Part shown: one piece after another, positions 7,729 through 14,990 of the stretch
Layout: every line of letters begins with the position of its first letter
How positions within the stretch are numbered: position 1 is the first letter of the stretch
Assembly (NCBI GenBank): GCA_910588365.1
Contig: CAJUQS010000129.1
Coordinates: forward strand, 1-21,441
Reading direction: 5' to 3'
DNA from: an uncultured Oscillospiraceae bacterium
GTDB lineage: Bacteria > Bacillota > Clostridia > Oscillospirales > Oscillospiraceae
Length of the DNA: 21,441 nt
Notes under the pieces: model-generated
What the model was told of the DNA's origin: nothing
Databases searched by the model: none
Seen by the model: the letters and a program-made list of their open reading frames with translations, nothing else
Program-made: the position numbers and the translations under genes

Positions 7729-8865
7729 GTGACTGCAATTAAGATTATCTTCACCTGCGGCGGGACCGCGGGGCACGTGAATCCGGCCCTGGCGCTGGCG
7801 GGCCTCATCCGGGAGCGGCAGCCGGACAGCGAGATTCTGTTCGTGGGCGCCCGCCGGGGAATTGAGAAGCGGCTCATAGAGGAGGCGGGCTGGCCCTTCC
7901 GGGCGGTAGAGGTGTCCAACTTCCACCGGTCCTTTCGCCCAAAGGAGCTGCGGCACAATCTGGTGTCCCTGCGCAACTTCCTCCGCTCGCCGGGGGAGGC
8001 GCGAGCGCTGCTCAGGGAGTTCCCGGCCGGGCTGGTGGTGGGTACCGGCGGCTACGCCAGCTACCCCATGATCAAGGCGGCCTCGAAGCTGGGCATCCCC
8101 ACGGCCATCCACGAGTCCAACGCCATCCCCGGACTGACCACCCGCCTGCTGGAGCCTCACACGGATCTCATCATGGTGGGCTTCGAGGAGTGCCGGAAGA
8201 ACTATAAGCGCCCGGATAAGGTGCTGGTCACCGGCACCCCGGTACGGGGGGACTTCTTCCATCTGACCAAGCGGGAGGCCAAGCGGAAGCTGGGCATGGA
8301 CGATGGCCGGCCCCTGATCGTCTCCTTCTGGGGCAGTCTGGGGGCGGCGGAGATGAACCGGGAGACGGCCCAGTTCCTGGCGCTGGAGATGAAGGAGGGG
8401 GAGCCCTTCCACCACGTCCACGGGGCGGGAGCCATGGGGTTTGAGCACATGAGGGAGTATCTCGCCGAAACCGAGGTGGATCTGGGCAGGGCGCAGGCGC
8501 TGGAGGTCCGGGAGTACATCCGGGACATGAACGTGCTGATGCGGGGGGCGGATCTGGTGATCTGCCGGGCCGGAGCCAGCACCATCAGCGAATTGACCGC
8601 CCTGGGCGTACCGGCCATCATCGTCCCCTCGCCCAACGTGACCAACAACCACCAAGAGTCCAATGCCCGGGTTCTGGCCGACGCCGGCGGGGCGGTGATG
8701 CTCCTGGAGCGGGACTCCAGCGGCCGGCTGCTCTACAATACGGCCTGTGAGATTCTACGGGACCAGGAGCGGCGGCGGCGGATGAGCGCCGCCATGGCGT
8801 CTCTGGGATCGGTTGACGCGGCGGAAAAGATTTACGCAGCCGTCATGAAATTAGGGCATGCTTGA
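7729..8865 (+). CDS. murG: UDP-N-acetylglucosamine--N-acetylmuramyl-(pentapeptide) pyrophosphoryl-undecaprenol GlcNAc transferase MurG
   Basis: A GT28-family enzyme that adds GlcNAc to lipid I, giving lipid II at the inner membrane face. Motifs: the N-terminal glycine-rich loop FTCGGTAGHVNPALALAG, GTGGYASYP, HESNAIPG, TGTPVRG, GSLGAAEMN, and the C-terminal donor-binding RAGASTISEL...NNHQESNA. Length is about 375-378 aa, normal for the family. No good ATG exists. GTG at 7729 is given here, but it lies inside the best ribosome-binding-like sequence (GAGAGGGGTGA, 7722-7732). An ATT at 7738 would give the typical MurG N-terminus (M)KIIFTCGG with ideal spacing; see the findings. Confidence 0.95.
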   Translation: MTAIKIIFTCGGTAGHVNPALALAGLIRERQPDSEILFVGARRGIEKRLIEEAGWPFRAVEVSNFHRSFRPKELRHNLVSLRNFLRSPGEARALLREFPAGLVVGTGGYASYPMIKAASKLGIPTAIHESNAIPGLTTRLLEPHTDLIMVGFEECRKNYKRPDKVLVTGTPVRGDFFHLTKREAKRKLGMDDGRPLIVSFWGSLGAAEMNRETAQFLALEMKEGEPFHHVHGAGAMGFEHMREYLAETEVDLGRAQALEVREYIRDMNVLMRGADLVICRAGASTISELTALGVPAIIVPSPNVTNNHQESNARVLADAGGAVMLLERDSSGRLLYNTACEILRDQERRRRMSAAMASLGSVDAAEKIYAAVMKLGHA

Positions 8866-8968
8866 AAAATGGCAGCTCACCCGAACGGCGGCCCTTTTGC
8901 CGCTGGACATCTATCCATTTTTAAACAGCGCCTGAGAATGCCGGCAGAAAAGTAGCAGATTCCTCCCG

Positions 8969-9011
8969 TCCGCATACCATGGATTAGTTTGGAAAAATAT
9001 CCATGTGCGGA
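8969..9011 (+). promoter_or_regulatory. Hairpin reaching into the murA ribosome binding site
   Basis: TCCGCA (8969-8974) and CATGGA (8978-8983) pair with TGCGGA (9006-9011) and TCCATG (9000-9005), with a 3-nt bulge and a 16-nt loop. The 3' arm includes the first bases of the GGAGGGG ribosome binding site (9009-9015) and could limit murA translation. The murG-murA gap (8866-9020) otherwise holds only a small GCGGC/GCCGC hairpin at 8888-8903. Confidence 0.35.
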
Positions 9012-9020
9012 GGGGTAGTT

Positions 9021-10277
9021 ATGAGCCATATCACCATTCAAGGGGGCCGGAGGCTGGAGGGGGCGCTGACCGTCCAGGGGGCGAAAAACAGCGTCCTGCC
9101 CATTCTGGCGGCCACCATCCTGCATCCGGGGCGGACTGTGCTCCGGGGCTGTCCCCGCCTGAGCGACGTGGAAGCCAGCATCCGCATCCTCCGCCACCTG
9201 GGCTGCCTGGCGGGCTGGGAGGGGGAGGAGCTGGTGGTGGACACCGGCCCCATGAGCCGGGGGGACATCCCCGACCATCTGATGCGGGAGATGCGATCGT
9301 CGGTGATCTTCCTGGGCGCCATTCTGGCGCGGCTGGGCTGGGCGGAGATGTCCTACCCGGGCGGCTGCGAGCTGGGGCCCCGTCCCATTGACCTGCATCT
9401 GGCGGCCCTGCGGCAGCTGGGCGCGGAGCTGAAGGAGGAGGGGGGGCGTCTGCTGTGCGGGGCCCGGCGGATGACGGGCCGGGAGATCGCCCTGAGCCTG
9501 CCCAGCGTGGGGGCCACGGAGAACGCGATTCTGGCCGCCTGCGGCGCGGAGGGCGAGACCATCCTCTTCAACGCCGCCCGGGAACCGGAGATCGCGGATC
9601 TGCAGGACTTCCTGTGCGCCATGGGCTGCAAGGTCCGTGGGGCTGGGAGCTCCACAGTCTGCGTCATGGGCCGCCAGAGCACCCATGACGCGGTACATAC
9701 CGTTATGCCGGACCGGATCGCTGCGGCCACCTATCTCTCGGCTGTCGCGGCGGCGGGGGGACAGGTGGAGCTGCTGGGCGTCGATTACCGCCATCTCTCC
9801 ACCGTCACGGCGGCACTCCACGCGGCGGGCTGCCAGATCACCGGCGGCGAGGGGCGGATCAGCCTCCGATCGGACGGAGCGCTCCGCTCTGCCGGCACTG
9901 TGCGGACGGCCCCCTATCCCGGCTTTCCCACCGACGCCCAGGCGGTGGTGATGGCGGCGCTGCTGCGCAGCCAGGGTGCCACGGTATTTGTGGAGAACAT
10001 CTTTGAGAACCGGTACCGCCATGTGGATGAGCTGCGCCGCATGGGCGCGGACATCAGCGTGGCCGACCGGGTGGCGGTGGTCACCGGGGTGCCCAGGCTC
10101 TTCGGGGCGGACGTGCGGGCCACGGATCTGCGGGGCGGGGCTGCCCTGCTGGTGGCGGGGCTCGCCGCTAAGGGGACCACCCGGATCGGGGATATTTACC
10201 ACATTCAGCGGGGGTACGCGGACCCTGTGGGGGATCTGCGGGCGCTGGGGGCGGAGATCTCCCTGGAGGAGGACTGA
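9021..10277 (+). CDS. murA: UDP-N-acetylglucosamine 1-carboxyvinyltransferase MurA
   Basis: A 418-residue cytoplasmic EPSP-synthase-fold enzyme that transfers enolpyruvate from PEP to UDP-GlcNAc, the first committed step of peptidoglycan synthesis. The Lys22-Asn23 pair (QGAKNSVLP) and the catalytic-loop Cys116 in PGGCELGPRPIDLH are present. Cys at this place is the residue targeted by fosfomycin in other MurA enzymes. GFPTDAQAV carries the conserved PTD. The usual PDRIEAGTYL reads PDRIAAATYL, a small divergence. The ATG at 9021 is chosen over an in-frame ATG at 9003 because GGAGGGG lies 5 nt upstream. Many Firmicutes have two MurA copies; this is the dcw-linked one. Confidence 0.95.
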   Translation: MSHITIQGGRRLEGALTVQGAKNSVLPILAATILHPGRTVLRGCPRLSDVEASIRILRHLGCLAGWEGEELVVDTGPMSRGDIPDHLMREMRSSVIFLGAILARLGWAEMSYPGGCELGPRPIDLHLAALRQLGAELKEEGGRLLCGARRMTGREIALSLPSVGATENAILAACGAEGETILFNAAREPEIADLQDFLCAMGCKVRGAGSSTVCVMGRQSTHDAVHTVMPDRIAAATYLSAVAAAGGQVELLGVDYRHLSTVTAALHAAGCQITGGEGRISLRSDGALRSAGTVRTAPYPGFPTDAQAVVMAALLRSQGATVFVENIFENRYRHVDELRRMGADISVADRVAVVTGVPRLFGADVRATDLRGGAALLVAGLAAKGTTRIGDIYHIQRGYADPVGDLRALGAEISLEED

Positions 10278-10284
10278 GCCCCGC

Positions 10285-10327
10285 GGCCCGGGACCGCTTT
10301 CGCGGGCACAGGCGGCGGCCCCGGGCC
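10285..10327. repeat. GC-rich nested hairpin after murA
   Basis: GGCCCGGG (10285-10292) and CCCGGGCC (10320-10327) are perfect inverted repeats. Between them lies a CCGC-TTTC-GCGG hairpin (10294-10305). There is no T tract. It begins eight bases after the murA stop. Confidence 0.5.
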
Positions 10328-10365
10328 AGAGAGGCCGGCGGGAACGAATCGATTTGATTTCAGCC

Positions 10366-10404
10366 GTTTTGCATCGCCGCCGTAGGGAGCGGCAGCTGCA
10401 AAAC
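10366..10404. repeat. Nested hairpin in the murA-ftsQ gap
   Basis: GTTTTGCA (10366-10373) pairs with TGCAAAAC (10397-10404). An inner GCCGC/GCGGC stem (10376-10380 with 10389-10393) continues it. Role unknown. Confidence 0.5.
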
Positions 10405-10449
10405 ATGGCAATCTTCCCCCCATCAGGTTCGGAGGGGACAAAAAAAGCA

Positions 10450-10518
10450 CTGCGGTCCGCTTGAAAACCGGCGGAATGCCCCGTAAGGGCCTTTTGACGG
10501 TTTTCAAACGGACCGCAG
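10450..10518. repeat. Long 21-bp inverted repeat just upstream of ftsQ
   Basis: Arms at 10450-10470 and 10498-10518 (starting CTGCGGTCCG and ending CGGACCGCAG) match at 20 of 21 positions, with a 27-nt loop containing GCCC/GGGC. The mismatch is a possible G-U pair. It ends 27 nt before the ftsQ start. It is too perfect to be chance and lacks a T tract; it may be a small palindromic repeat element. Confidence 0.65.
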
Positions 10519-10545
10519 GGGACGCGGAGAAAGGAAACAAGAGCC

Positions 10546-11325
10546 ATGCCGCAAAAGAGAAAGAAACGCCGGCGCCGCCGGGGCGGGCTGGGCCGCCTGC
10601 TACGTCCCCTGTCCGTGGTGCTGGCTGCGGTAGCCGTGGTGGCGGCTCTCACCATGTTCTTCAAGGTGGATCAGGTGGAGGTCACCGGAAACGGCCGCTA
10701 CCGGGCGGAGGAGGTCATTGCCGCCTCGGGCGTGGAGCAGGGGGACAACCTGATCCTCCTGGACCGCTACGGCATCAGCCAGAGGCTGTGCCGGGAGCTG
10801 CCCTATATCAACGACGTGCGCATTAACCCCAAGTTTCCGGATACGCTGCTGGTGGAGGTGACAGAGGCCCATGCCTCCGCTTCGATACAGGGGGCCGGCG
10901 GCTGGTGGCTCATCGACGCCGGCGGGGAGCCGGGCATCAAGCTGCTGGAGCTGGTGGAGGAGAGCGCCGCCCAGGACTACCTGCAAATTCTCAGCCTGGA
11001 GGCGGCGAACCCGGTTGTCGGCCGGACGCTGGAGCTGCCCGAGGAGAGCCCCATCACCTGGGAGCGCCTGTCGGCGCTGCTGACGGCCATGGAGGAGCAC
11101 GGGATGTTCGCCCGGGCGGACAACCTGGATCTCAGCGACCCGGACACCCTGGTGCTCAACTATGACGGCCGCTTCCGGGTGCAGCTGTTCTACGACGCGG
11201 ACTTCGACTACGAGTTCCAGCGGCTGAAGAAGGTGGAGGAGGTGCTGGAGCCCAACGAGCGGGGCACCATCCGAATGGACATGAAGGATGATGCGGACGT
11301 GCATTTTATCCCCGAGGGACAGTAA
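10546..11325 (+). CDS. ftsQ: Cell division protein FtsQ/DivIB
   Basis: A 259-residue bitopic membrane protein. It has an Arg/Lys-rich cytoplasmic start (KRKKRRRRRGG), one transmembrane helix (about 22-39), then a POTRA domain (FKVDQVEVTGNGRYRAEEVIAASG..., about 40-110) and the FtsQ/DivIB beta domain ending near 250. It links FtsL/DivIC to the septal synthase. In Gram-positives the gene is divIB. The ATG at 10546 follows AAAGGA at moderate spacing. It lies between murA and ftsZ, separated from murA by 268 bp of nested hairpins with no gene. Confidence 0.9.
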   Translation: MPQKRKKRRRRRGGLGRLLRPLSVVLAAVAVVAALTMFFKVDQVEVTGNGRYRAEEVIAASGVEQGDNLILLDRYGISQRLCRELPYINDVRINPKFPDTLLVEVTEAHASASIQGAGGWWLIDAGGEPGIKLLELVEESAAQDYLQILSLEAANPVVGRTLELPEESPITWERLSALLTAMEEHGMFARADNLDLSDPDTLVLNYDGRFRVQLFYDADFDYEFQRLKKVEEVLEPNERGTIRMDMKDDADVHFIPEGQ

Positions 11326-11394
11326 CCGGGAGCGGTAATTTTTTCCAGATTCCCTGTTTTGCCGCAAAATTTCAAAAAAAGCGGGAATCAGCTA

Positions 11395-11423
11395 TTGACC
11401 TGCCGGGGAAAAAAGCATACAAT
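11395..11423 (+). promoter_or_regulatory. Sigma-A promoter of ftsZ
   Basis: TTGACC (11395-11400) and TACAAT (11418-11423) are separated by exactly 17 bp, about 80 bp before the ftsZ start. An inverted repeat GATTCCC/GGGAATC (11348-11354 with 11383-11389) lies just upstream, between the ftsQ stop and this promoter. Confidence 0.8.
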
Positions 11424-11503
11424 AAATGATAAAAGTCTGGCATTCTGTCCGGGGCCAACAGCCCCGCTTACATACGGATGATAAGAGGTAGGAGGATTCC
11501 ACT

Positions 11504-12613
11504 ATGGCATTTGAACTGGTAACCGCGCCTGACAACGTGGTGAAGATTAAGGTAATCGGCGTGGGCGGCGGCGGCAACAACGTGGTCAACCGCATGGTCC
11601 GCTCCGGCGTGGGCGGCGTGGACTTCGTGGCCGTCAATACGGACAAGCAGGCGCTGAACATATCCAACGCGGAGTATAAGATTCAGATCGGCGAGAAGCT
11701 GACCCACGGGCAGGGCGCGGGCTCGGACCCCGAGGTGGGCCGCAAGTCCGCGGAGGAGAGCCGCAGCCAGATTACCAAGGCCCTGGAAGAGACGGATATG
11801 GTCTTCATCACCGCCGGCATGGGCGGCGGCACCGGCACCGGCGCGGCGCCCATCGTGGCCGAGGCGGCCAAGGAGCAGGGAATCCTCACCGTGGGCGTGG
11901 TGACCAAGCCCTTCGGCTTTGAGGGCCGGCGCCGGATGATGCAGGCGGAGAAGGGGATCGAGGATCTGCGGGGCAAGGTGGACTCCCTGGTCATCATCCC
12001 CAACGAGCGGCTGAAGTTCGCCACGGACCAGAAGATTACATTCGCCAACGCCTTTGAGATTGCCGACGATGTGCTGCGCCAGGCGGTCATGTCCATCTCG
12101 GATCTCATCCGGGAGACCGGCTTCATCAACCTGGACTTTGCCGACGTGACCGCCATTATGAAGGACGCGGGCCTCGCCCACATGGGCGTGGGCCGTGCTG
12201 CCGGCAAGGGGAAGGCCGAGGAGGCCGCCCGGCTGGCCATCTCCAGCCCCCTGCTGGAGACCAGCATCCAGGGCGCGCGGGGCATCCTGGTCAACGTGAC
12301 GGGCGCGTCGGACATCGGTCTGGACGAGGTGGACGAGGCGGCCAACATGGTCAGGGAGCTGGTCCATCCCGACGCGAATACCATCTTCGGCGCTACCTTT
12401 GACGACACCCTGGGGGATGAGATCCGGGTCACCGTCATTGCCACCGGCTTTGACGAGAAGAAGGGACTGGACTCCGTCACCGCTTCCGCCTCCCAGAGCG
12501 GGGGCAGTCCCAGGAGCAAATTCGAGGAGCTTTTCCAGACACAGTCTGAGGAGAAGAAGACGGATGAGGAGGACCCCTTTGACAGCATTATGCGCATTTT
12601 CAACAACCAATAG
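11504..12613 (+). CDS. ftsZ: Cell division GTPase FtsZ
   Basis: A 369-residue tubulin homologue that polymerises into the Z ring. It shows KVIGVGGGGNNVVNRM, the VDFVAVNTD nucleotide contact, the tubulin signature GMGGGTGTGAAPIVAE, the synergy-loop NLDFADVTAIM, and the C-terminal globular domain. The linker is short and the final peptide is DEEDPFDSIMRIFNNQ. It lacks the usual I-P-x-F-L-R core that binds FtsA and SepF, although an acidic-hydrophobic ending remains. The ATG at 11504 follows AGGAGG. Its own promoter lies upstream and a strong terminator downstream, so it can be transcribed alone. No ftsA precedes it. Confidence 0.97.
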   Translation: MAFELVTAPDNVVKIKVIGVGGGGNNVVNRMVRSGVGGVDFVAVNTDKQALNISNAEYKIQIGEKLTHGQGAGSDPEVGRKSAEESRSQITKALEETDMVFITAGMGGGTGTGAAPIVAEAAKEQGILTVGVVTKPFGFEGRRRMMQAEKGIEDLRGKVDSLVIIPNERLKFATDQKITFANAFEIADDVLRQAVMSISDLIRETGFINLDFADVTAIMKDAGLAHMGVGRAAGKGKAEEAARLAISSPLLETSIQGARGILVNVTGASDIGLDEVDEAANMVRELVHPDANTIFGATFDDTLGDEIRVTVIATGFDEKKGLDSVTASASQSGGSPRSKFEELFQTQSEEKKTDEEDPFDSIMRIFNNQ

Positions 12614-12639
12614 GGAGCAGTCCTGACATACATAGATCA

Positions 12640-12678
12640 CCCCCGGCGGGAGCCACATGGGCTCCCGCCGGGGGTTTT
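12640..12678 (+). terminator. Rho-independent terminator of ftsZ
   Basis: A perfect 15-bp GC-rich stem (12640-12654 with 12660-12674, CCCCCGGCGGGAGCC and its complement) with loop ACATG is followed by TTTT. It closes the cell-division cluster 26 nt after the ftsZ stop and 26 nt before the 3' end of the convergent merR gene. Confidence 0.92.
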
Positions 12679-12703
12679 CCGGCCGCGCCGGCCGCCGGTC
12701 CTG

Positions 12704-13534
12704 TCAGGTGGTCTGGCGCGGCTGGACGGGGATCTCGATTTGGACGATATAGTCCTCGATCCGGTCGATGACGCTCTCGTTGATGCCCATTTCGTAGGAA
12801 AAGCCGGACAGGACAAGGCCGCGCTCCTCCGCGAAATCCAGGATTTCCCGGTACCGCTCCGGCAGCACGTCCCAGGGCCCCTTGCAGAAGGCCCGGAGAT
12901 AGGTCCCGCCGGGTTGGCGGTGGAGCCCGGCCGTTGTGACGGGGAGGGGGATCTCGATAAACAGCCTGGAGTAGGCGTCAAAGTTTCCGCGATAGAGCTC
13001 CGCAGCGGGGATCATGGCGCCGTAGGAGGCGTCGTGGAGGCGGCGCAGCTGGTACTTCCTGGTTTCGGCGGTGATCATCTCCACCTGCCTGTCAAAGGAG
13101 GTCTCAGGGCTGATGTCCACCGTCACCAGCCTTCGCTCCTCCTTCTCCACGAGGCTGATCTCGGAGAGATCCATGCTCAGCAGCGTCTGCATGTTCCGGC
13201 GGTGGTTGACAAGTGTCTTACGGACCGCCCGCAGGTGGGCCATGGTGCGCTCCAGCTCCGCAATCTTCTCACCCAGCAGCCGCTCCAGGCTGGCGGCGGA
13301 CCGGCTGTGCATGAATTCCTGGATTTCGTCGATGGAGACGTCCAGCTCCCGCAGCAGCAGGATGGTCTCCAGGATGGAGCTCTGGTAGTAGCTGTAGTAG
13401 CGGTATCCGTTCTCCGGATGGATGTATGCCGGCTGAAAAAGCCCGATCTGGTCGTACCACATGAGCGTTTTCCTGTTGATGCCGTGGAGGGCGGCGAATT
13501 GCCCGATGGTGAGCAGCCTGCTTTTTTTCTCCAT
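12704..13534 (-). CDS. MerR-family activator with C-terminal effector-binding domain (BltR/BmrR-like)
   Basis: A 276-residue regulator on the minus strand. Residues about 8-75 form the MerR winged helix (LTIGQFAALHGINRKTLMWYDQIG, then NGYRYYS). A dimerisation helix (about 85-120) follows, then a GyrI/BmrR-like ligand-binding region (about 135-276). There are no clustered metal-binding Cys, so a hydrophobic or cationic organic ligand is more likely than a metal. It is divergent from the MATE gene, and the shared region has the hallmark MerR promoter. It most likely activates the pump operon and controls itself, as BltR and BmrR do. The inducer cannot be read from sequence. Confidence 0.85.
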   Translation of the reverse strand: MEKKSRLLTIGQFAALHGINRKTLMWYDQIGLFQPAYIHPENGYRYYSYYQSSILETILLLRELDVSIDEIQEFMHSRSAASLERLLGEKIAELERTMAHLRAVRKTLVNHRRNMQTLLSMDLSEISLVEKEERRLVTVDISPETSFDRQVEMITAETRKYQLRRLHDASYGAMIPAAELYRGNFDAYSRLFIEIPLPVTTAGLHRQPGGTYLRAFCKGPWDVLPERYREILDFAEERGLVLSGFSYEMGINESVIDRIEDYIVQIEIPVQPRQTT

Positions 13535-13550
13535 TTTTCAAATCTCTCCC

Positions 13551-13581
13551 TTGACCTTACAGTTACTGTACGGTCTATTAT
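13551..13581 (+). promoter_or_regulatory. MerR-type promoter/operator for the MATE-cls operon
   Basis: TTGACC (13551-13556) and TATTAT (13576-13581) are 19 bp apart, the overlong spacer typical of MerR-activated promoters. The spacer is filled by a 23-bp dyad at 13553-13575 (half-sites GACCTTACAGT and ACTGTACGGTC) with only two mismatched positions outside the centre base. This is where the MerR dimer should bind and twist the DNA. Confidence 0.85.
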
Positions 13582-13605
13582 AGGACGCGGAGACAAGAAA
13601 AACAA
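13577..13605 (-). promoter_or_regulatory. Sigma-A promoter of the merR gene
   Basis: On the minus strand TTGTTT (13605-13600) and TATAAT (13582-13577) are 17 bp apart. The -10 box overlaps the -10 of the divergent MATE promoter, and transcription then crosses the MerR operator, which fits autoregulation. Confidence 0.65.
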
Positions 13606-13644
13606 GGGGGCGGCCTTCCGCCTCCCCGCCAAAAGGAGAAAACA

Positions 13645-14976
13645 ATGGACAAGCAAACTGCGTACAGCAAACCCGTTACACTGAAAAACATCCTGGCCTT
13701 TGCCGTGCCGACCATCGCCATGTCGGTCTTCATGTCCTTCTATACCATGGTGGACGGCCTGTTCGTGTCCAACCTGATCGGTACGGAGGCCCTCTCGGCC
13801 ATCAACCTGACCGCGCCGGTGATCCAGCTGGTGACGGCCGTCTCCACCATGCTGGCCACCGGCGGCAGCGCGGTGATTATGCGGAAGATGGGGGAGGGAC
13901 GGCCGGAGGAGGCCCGGGAGGACTTTACCTTTCTCATCCTGGTCAACGTGGCCGTGGGCCTGGTTATGTGCGCCCTGGGCTACCAGATCATGGGGCCCGT
14001 CTTCGGGAGCATGGGGCTGTCCGAGGCTGCGGCGGGCTACTGCGAGGCGTATCTGAGCCGCTACCTGCTCTTTACGGTGCCCATTCTGCTGATGAACAAC
14101 TTCACCCTCTACATGATCGCCTCGGAGAAGGCGGCCCTGTCCCTGGCCTGCTCCGTGGGCGGCGGCGTGCTGAACATGGTGCTGGACTATGTCCTGATCG
14201 CCGTGTGCCATATGGGCATCGGCGGCGCGGCTGTGGCGACGGGCCTGGGGTACTCGGTGACGGCGGTGGTGGGGCTGGCAGTGTTCAGCCGGCGGGGAAG
14301 CCTGCTGTACTTTGTGCGGCCCGCTTTCCGGCTCCGCGTGCTGGGGGAGGCGGCGGCCAACGGCTGCTCGGAGATGGCAACGGCTTTGGTCACGGGAATC
14401 GTCACCCTGCTGTTCAACTGGACCATGCTGCGCTTCGCGGGGGAGGCGGGGGTGGCCGCGGTGACCATCATCATGTATGTGCTGATGTTCGCCAGCTCCC
14501 TGTATACCGGCTGGTCCTACGGCGTGGCACCCATGATCAGCTACTACCACGGGGAGCGGAGCACCGGGAAGCTGAAAAGGACCGTCGGCCTGAGCTTGCG
14601 GGTCATCGGGTGCATCTCCCTGGTGACGGCGGCGCTCTCCTTCGCCGCCACGGGGCCCCTGGTGGCCGTCTTCGCCCGGCCGGAGGACCCGGTCTTCGCC
14701 CTGGCCGCTACCGGGAACCGGATCTGCACGCTGGCACTGCTGTTCATCGGGTTCAACATCTTCACCAGCGGCATGTTCACCGCCCTGTCCAACGGCGTGG
14801 TCTCGGCCATACTGGCCTTTTCCCGCTCCTTTGTGTTCATGCTGATTGCCATGCTGAGTCTCCCGGCCCTTCTGGGGATCCGCGGCGTCTGGCTGGCCAC
14901 GCCCGCGGCGGAGCTGATGGCGCTGGCACTGTCGGCGGGGATGTTTATGAAATACAGAAAGCGGTATCATTACTGA
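13645..14976 (+). CDS. MATE-family multidrug efflux transporter
   Basis: A 443-residue membrane protein with about twelve hydrophobic segments in two pseudo-repeats, the MATE (MatE) architecture. The first half begins FAVPTIAMSVFMSFYTMVDGLFVSNLIGTEALSAINL, the typical P...L...Y...D..f....G..al.a....P start. MATE pumps export cationic drugs or metabolites using Na+ or H+. AAAAGGAG lies 6 nt before the ATG. It is controlled by the divergent MerR regulator and followed after 14 bp by cardiolipin synthase, so the two are probably one operon. The substrate is unknown. Confidence 0.92.
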   Translation: MDKQTAYSKPVTLKNILAFAVPTIAMSVFMSFYTMVDGLFVSNLIGTEALSAINLTAPVIQLVTAVSTMLATGGSAVIMRKMGEGRPEEAREDFTFLILVNVAVGLVMCALGYQIMGPVFGSMGLSEAAAGYCEAYLSRYLLFTVPILLMNNFTLYMIASEKAALSLACSVGGGVLNMVLDYVLIAVCHMGIGGAAVATGLGYSVTAVVGLAVFSRRGSLLYFVRPAFRLRVLGEAAANGCSEMATALVTGIVTLLFNWTMLRFAGEAGVAAVTIIMYVLMFASSLYTGWSYGVAPMISYYHGERSTGKLKRTVGLSLRVIGCISLVTAALSFAATGPLVAVFARPEDPVFALAATGNRICTLALLFIGFNIFTSGMFTALSNGVVSAILAFSRSFVFMLIAMLSLPALLGIRGVWLATPAAELMALALSAGMFMKYRKRYHY

Positions 14977-14990
14977 GGGAGGCGGAGCGT

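Noticed and set aside
8877..10664. Minus-strand open frame spanning murA and the hairpin gap
   Set aside because: Pro/Arg-rich shadow translation without recognisable domains; the plus-strand MurA is complete with all motifs.
13968..14990. Apparent N-terminal extension of cardiolipin synthase into the MATE gene
   Set aside because: The frame is open by chance across the MATE gene. The extension is Gly/Arg-rich nonsense, while ATG 14991 has a good ribosome binding site and gives a normal Cls N-terminus.
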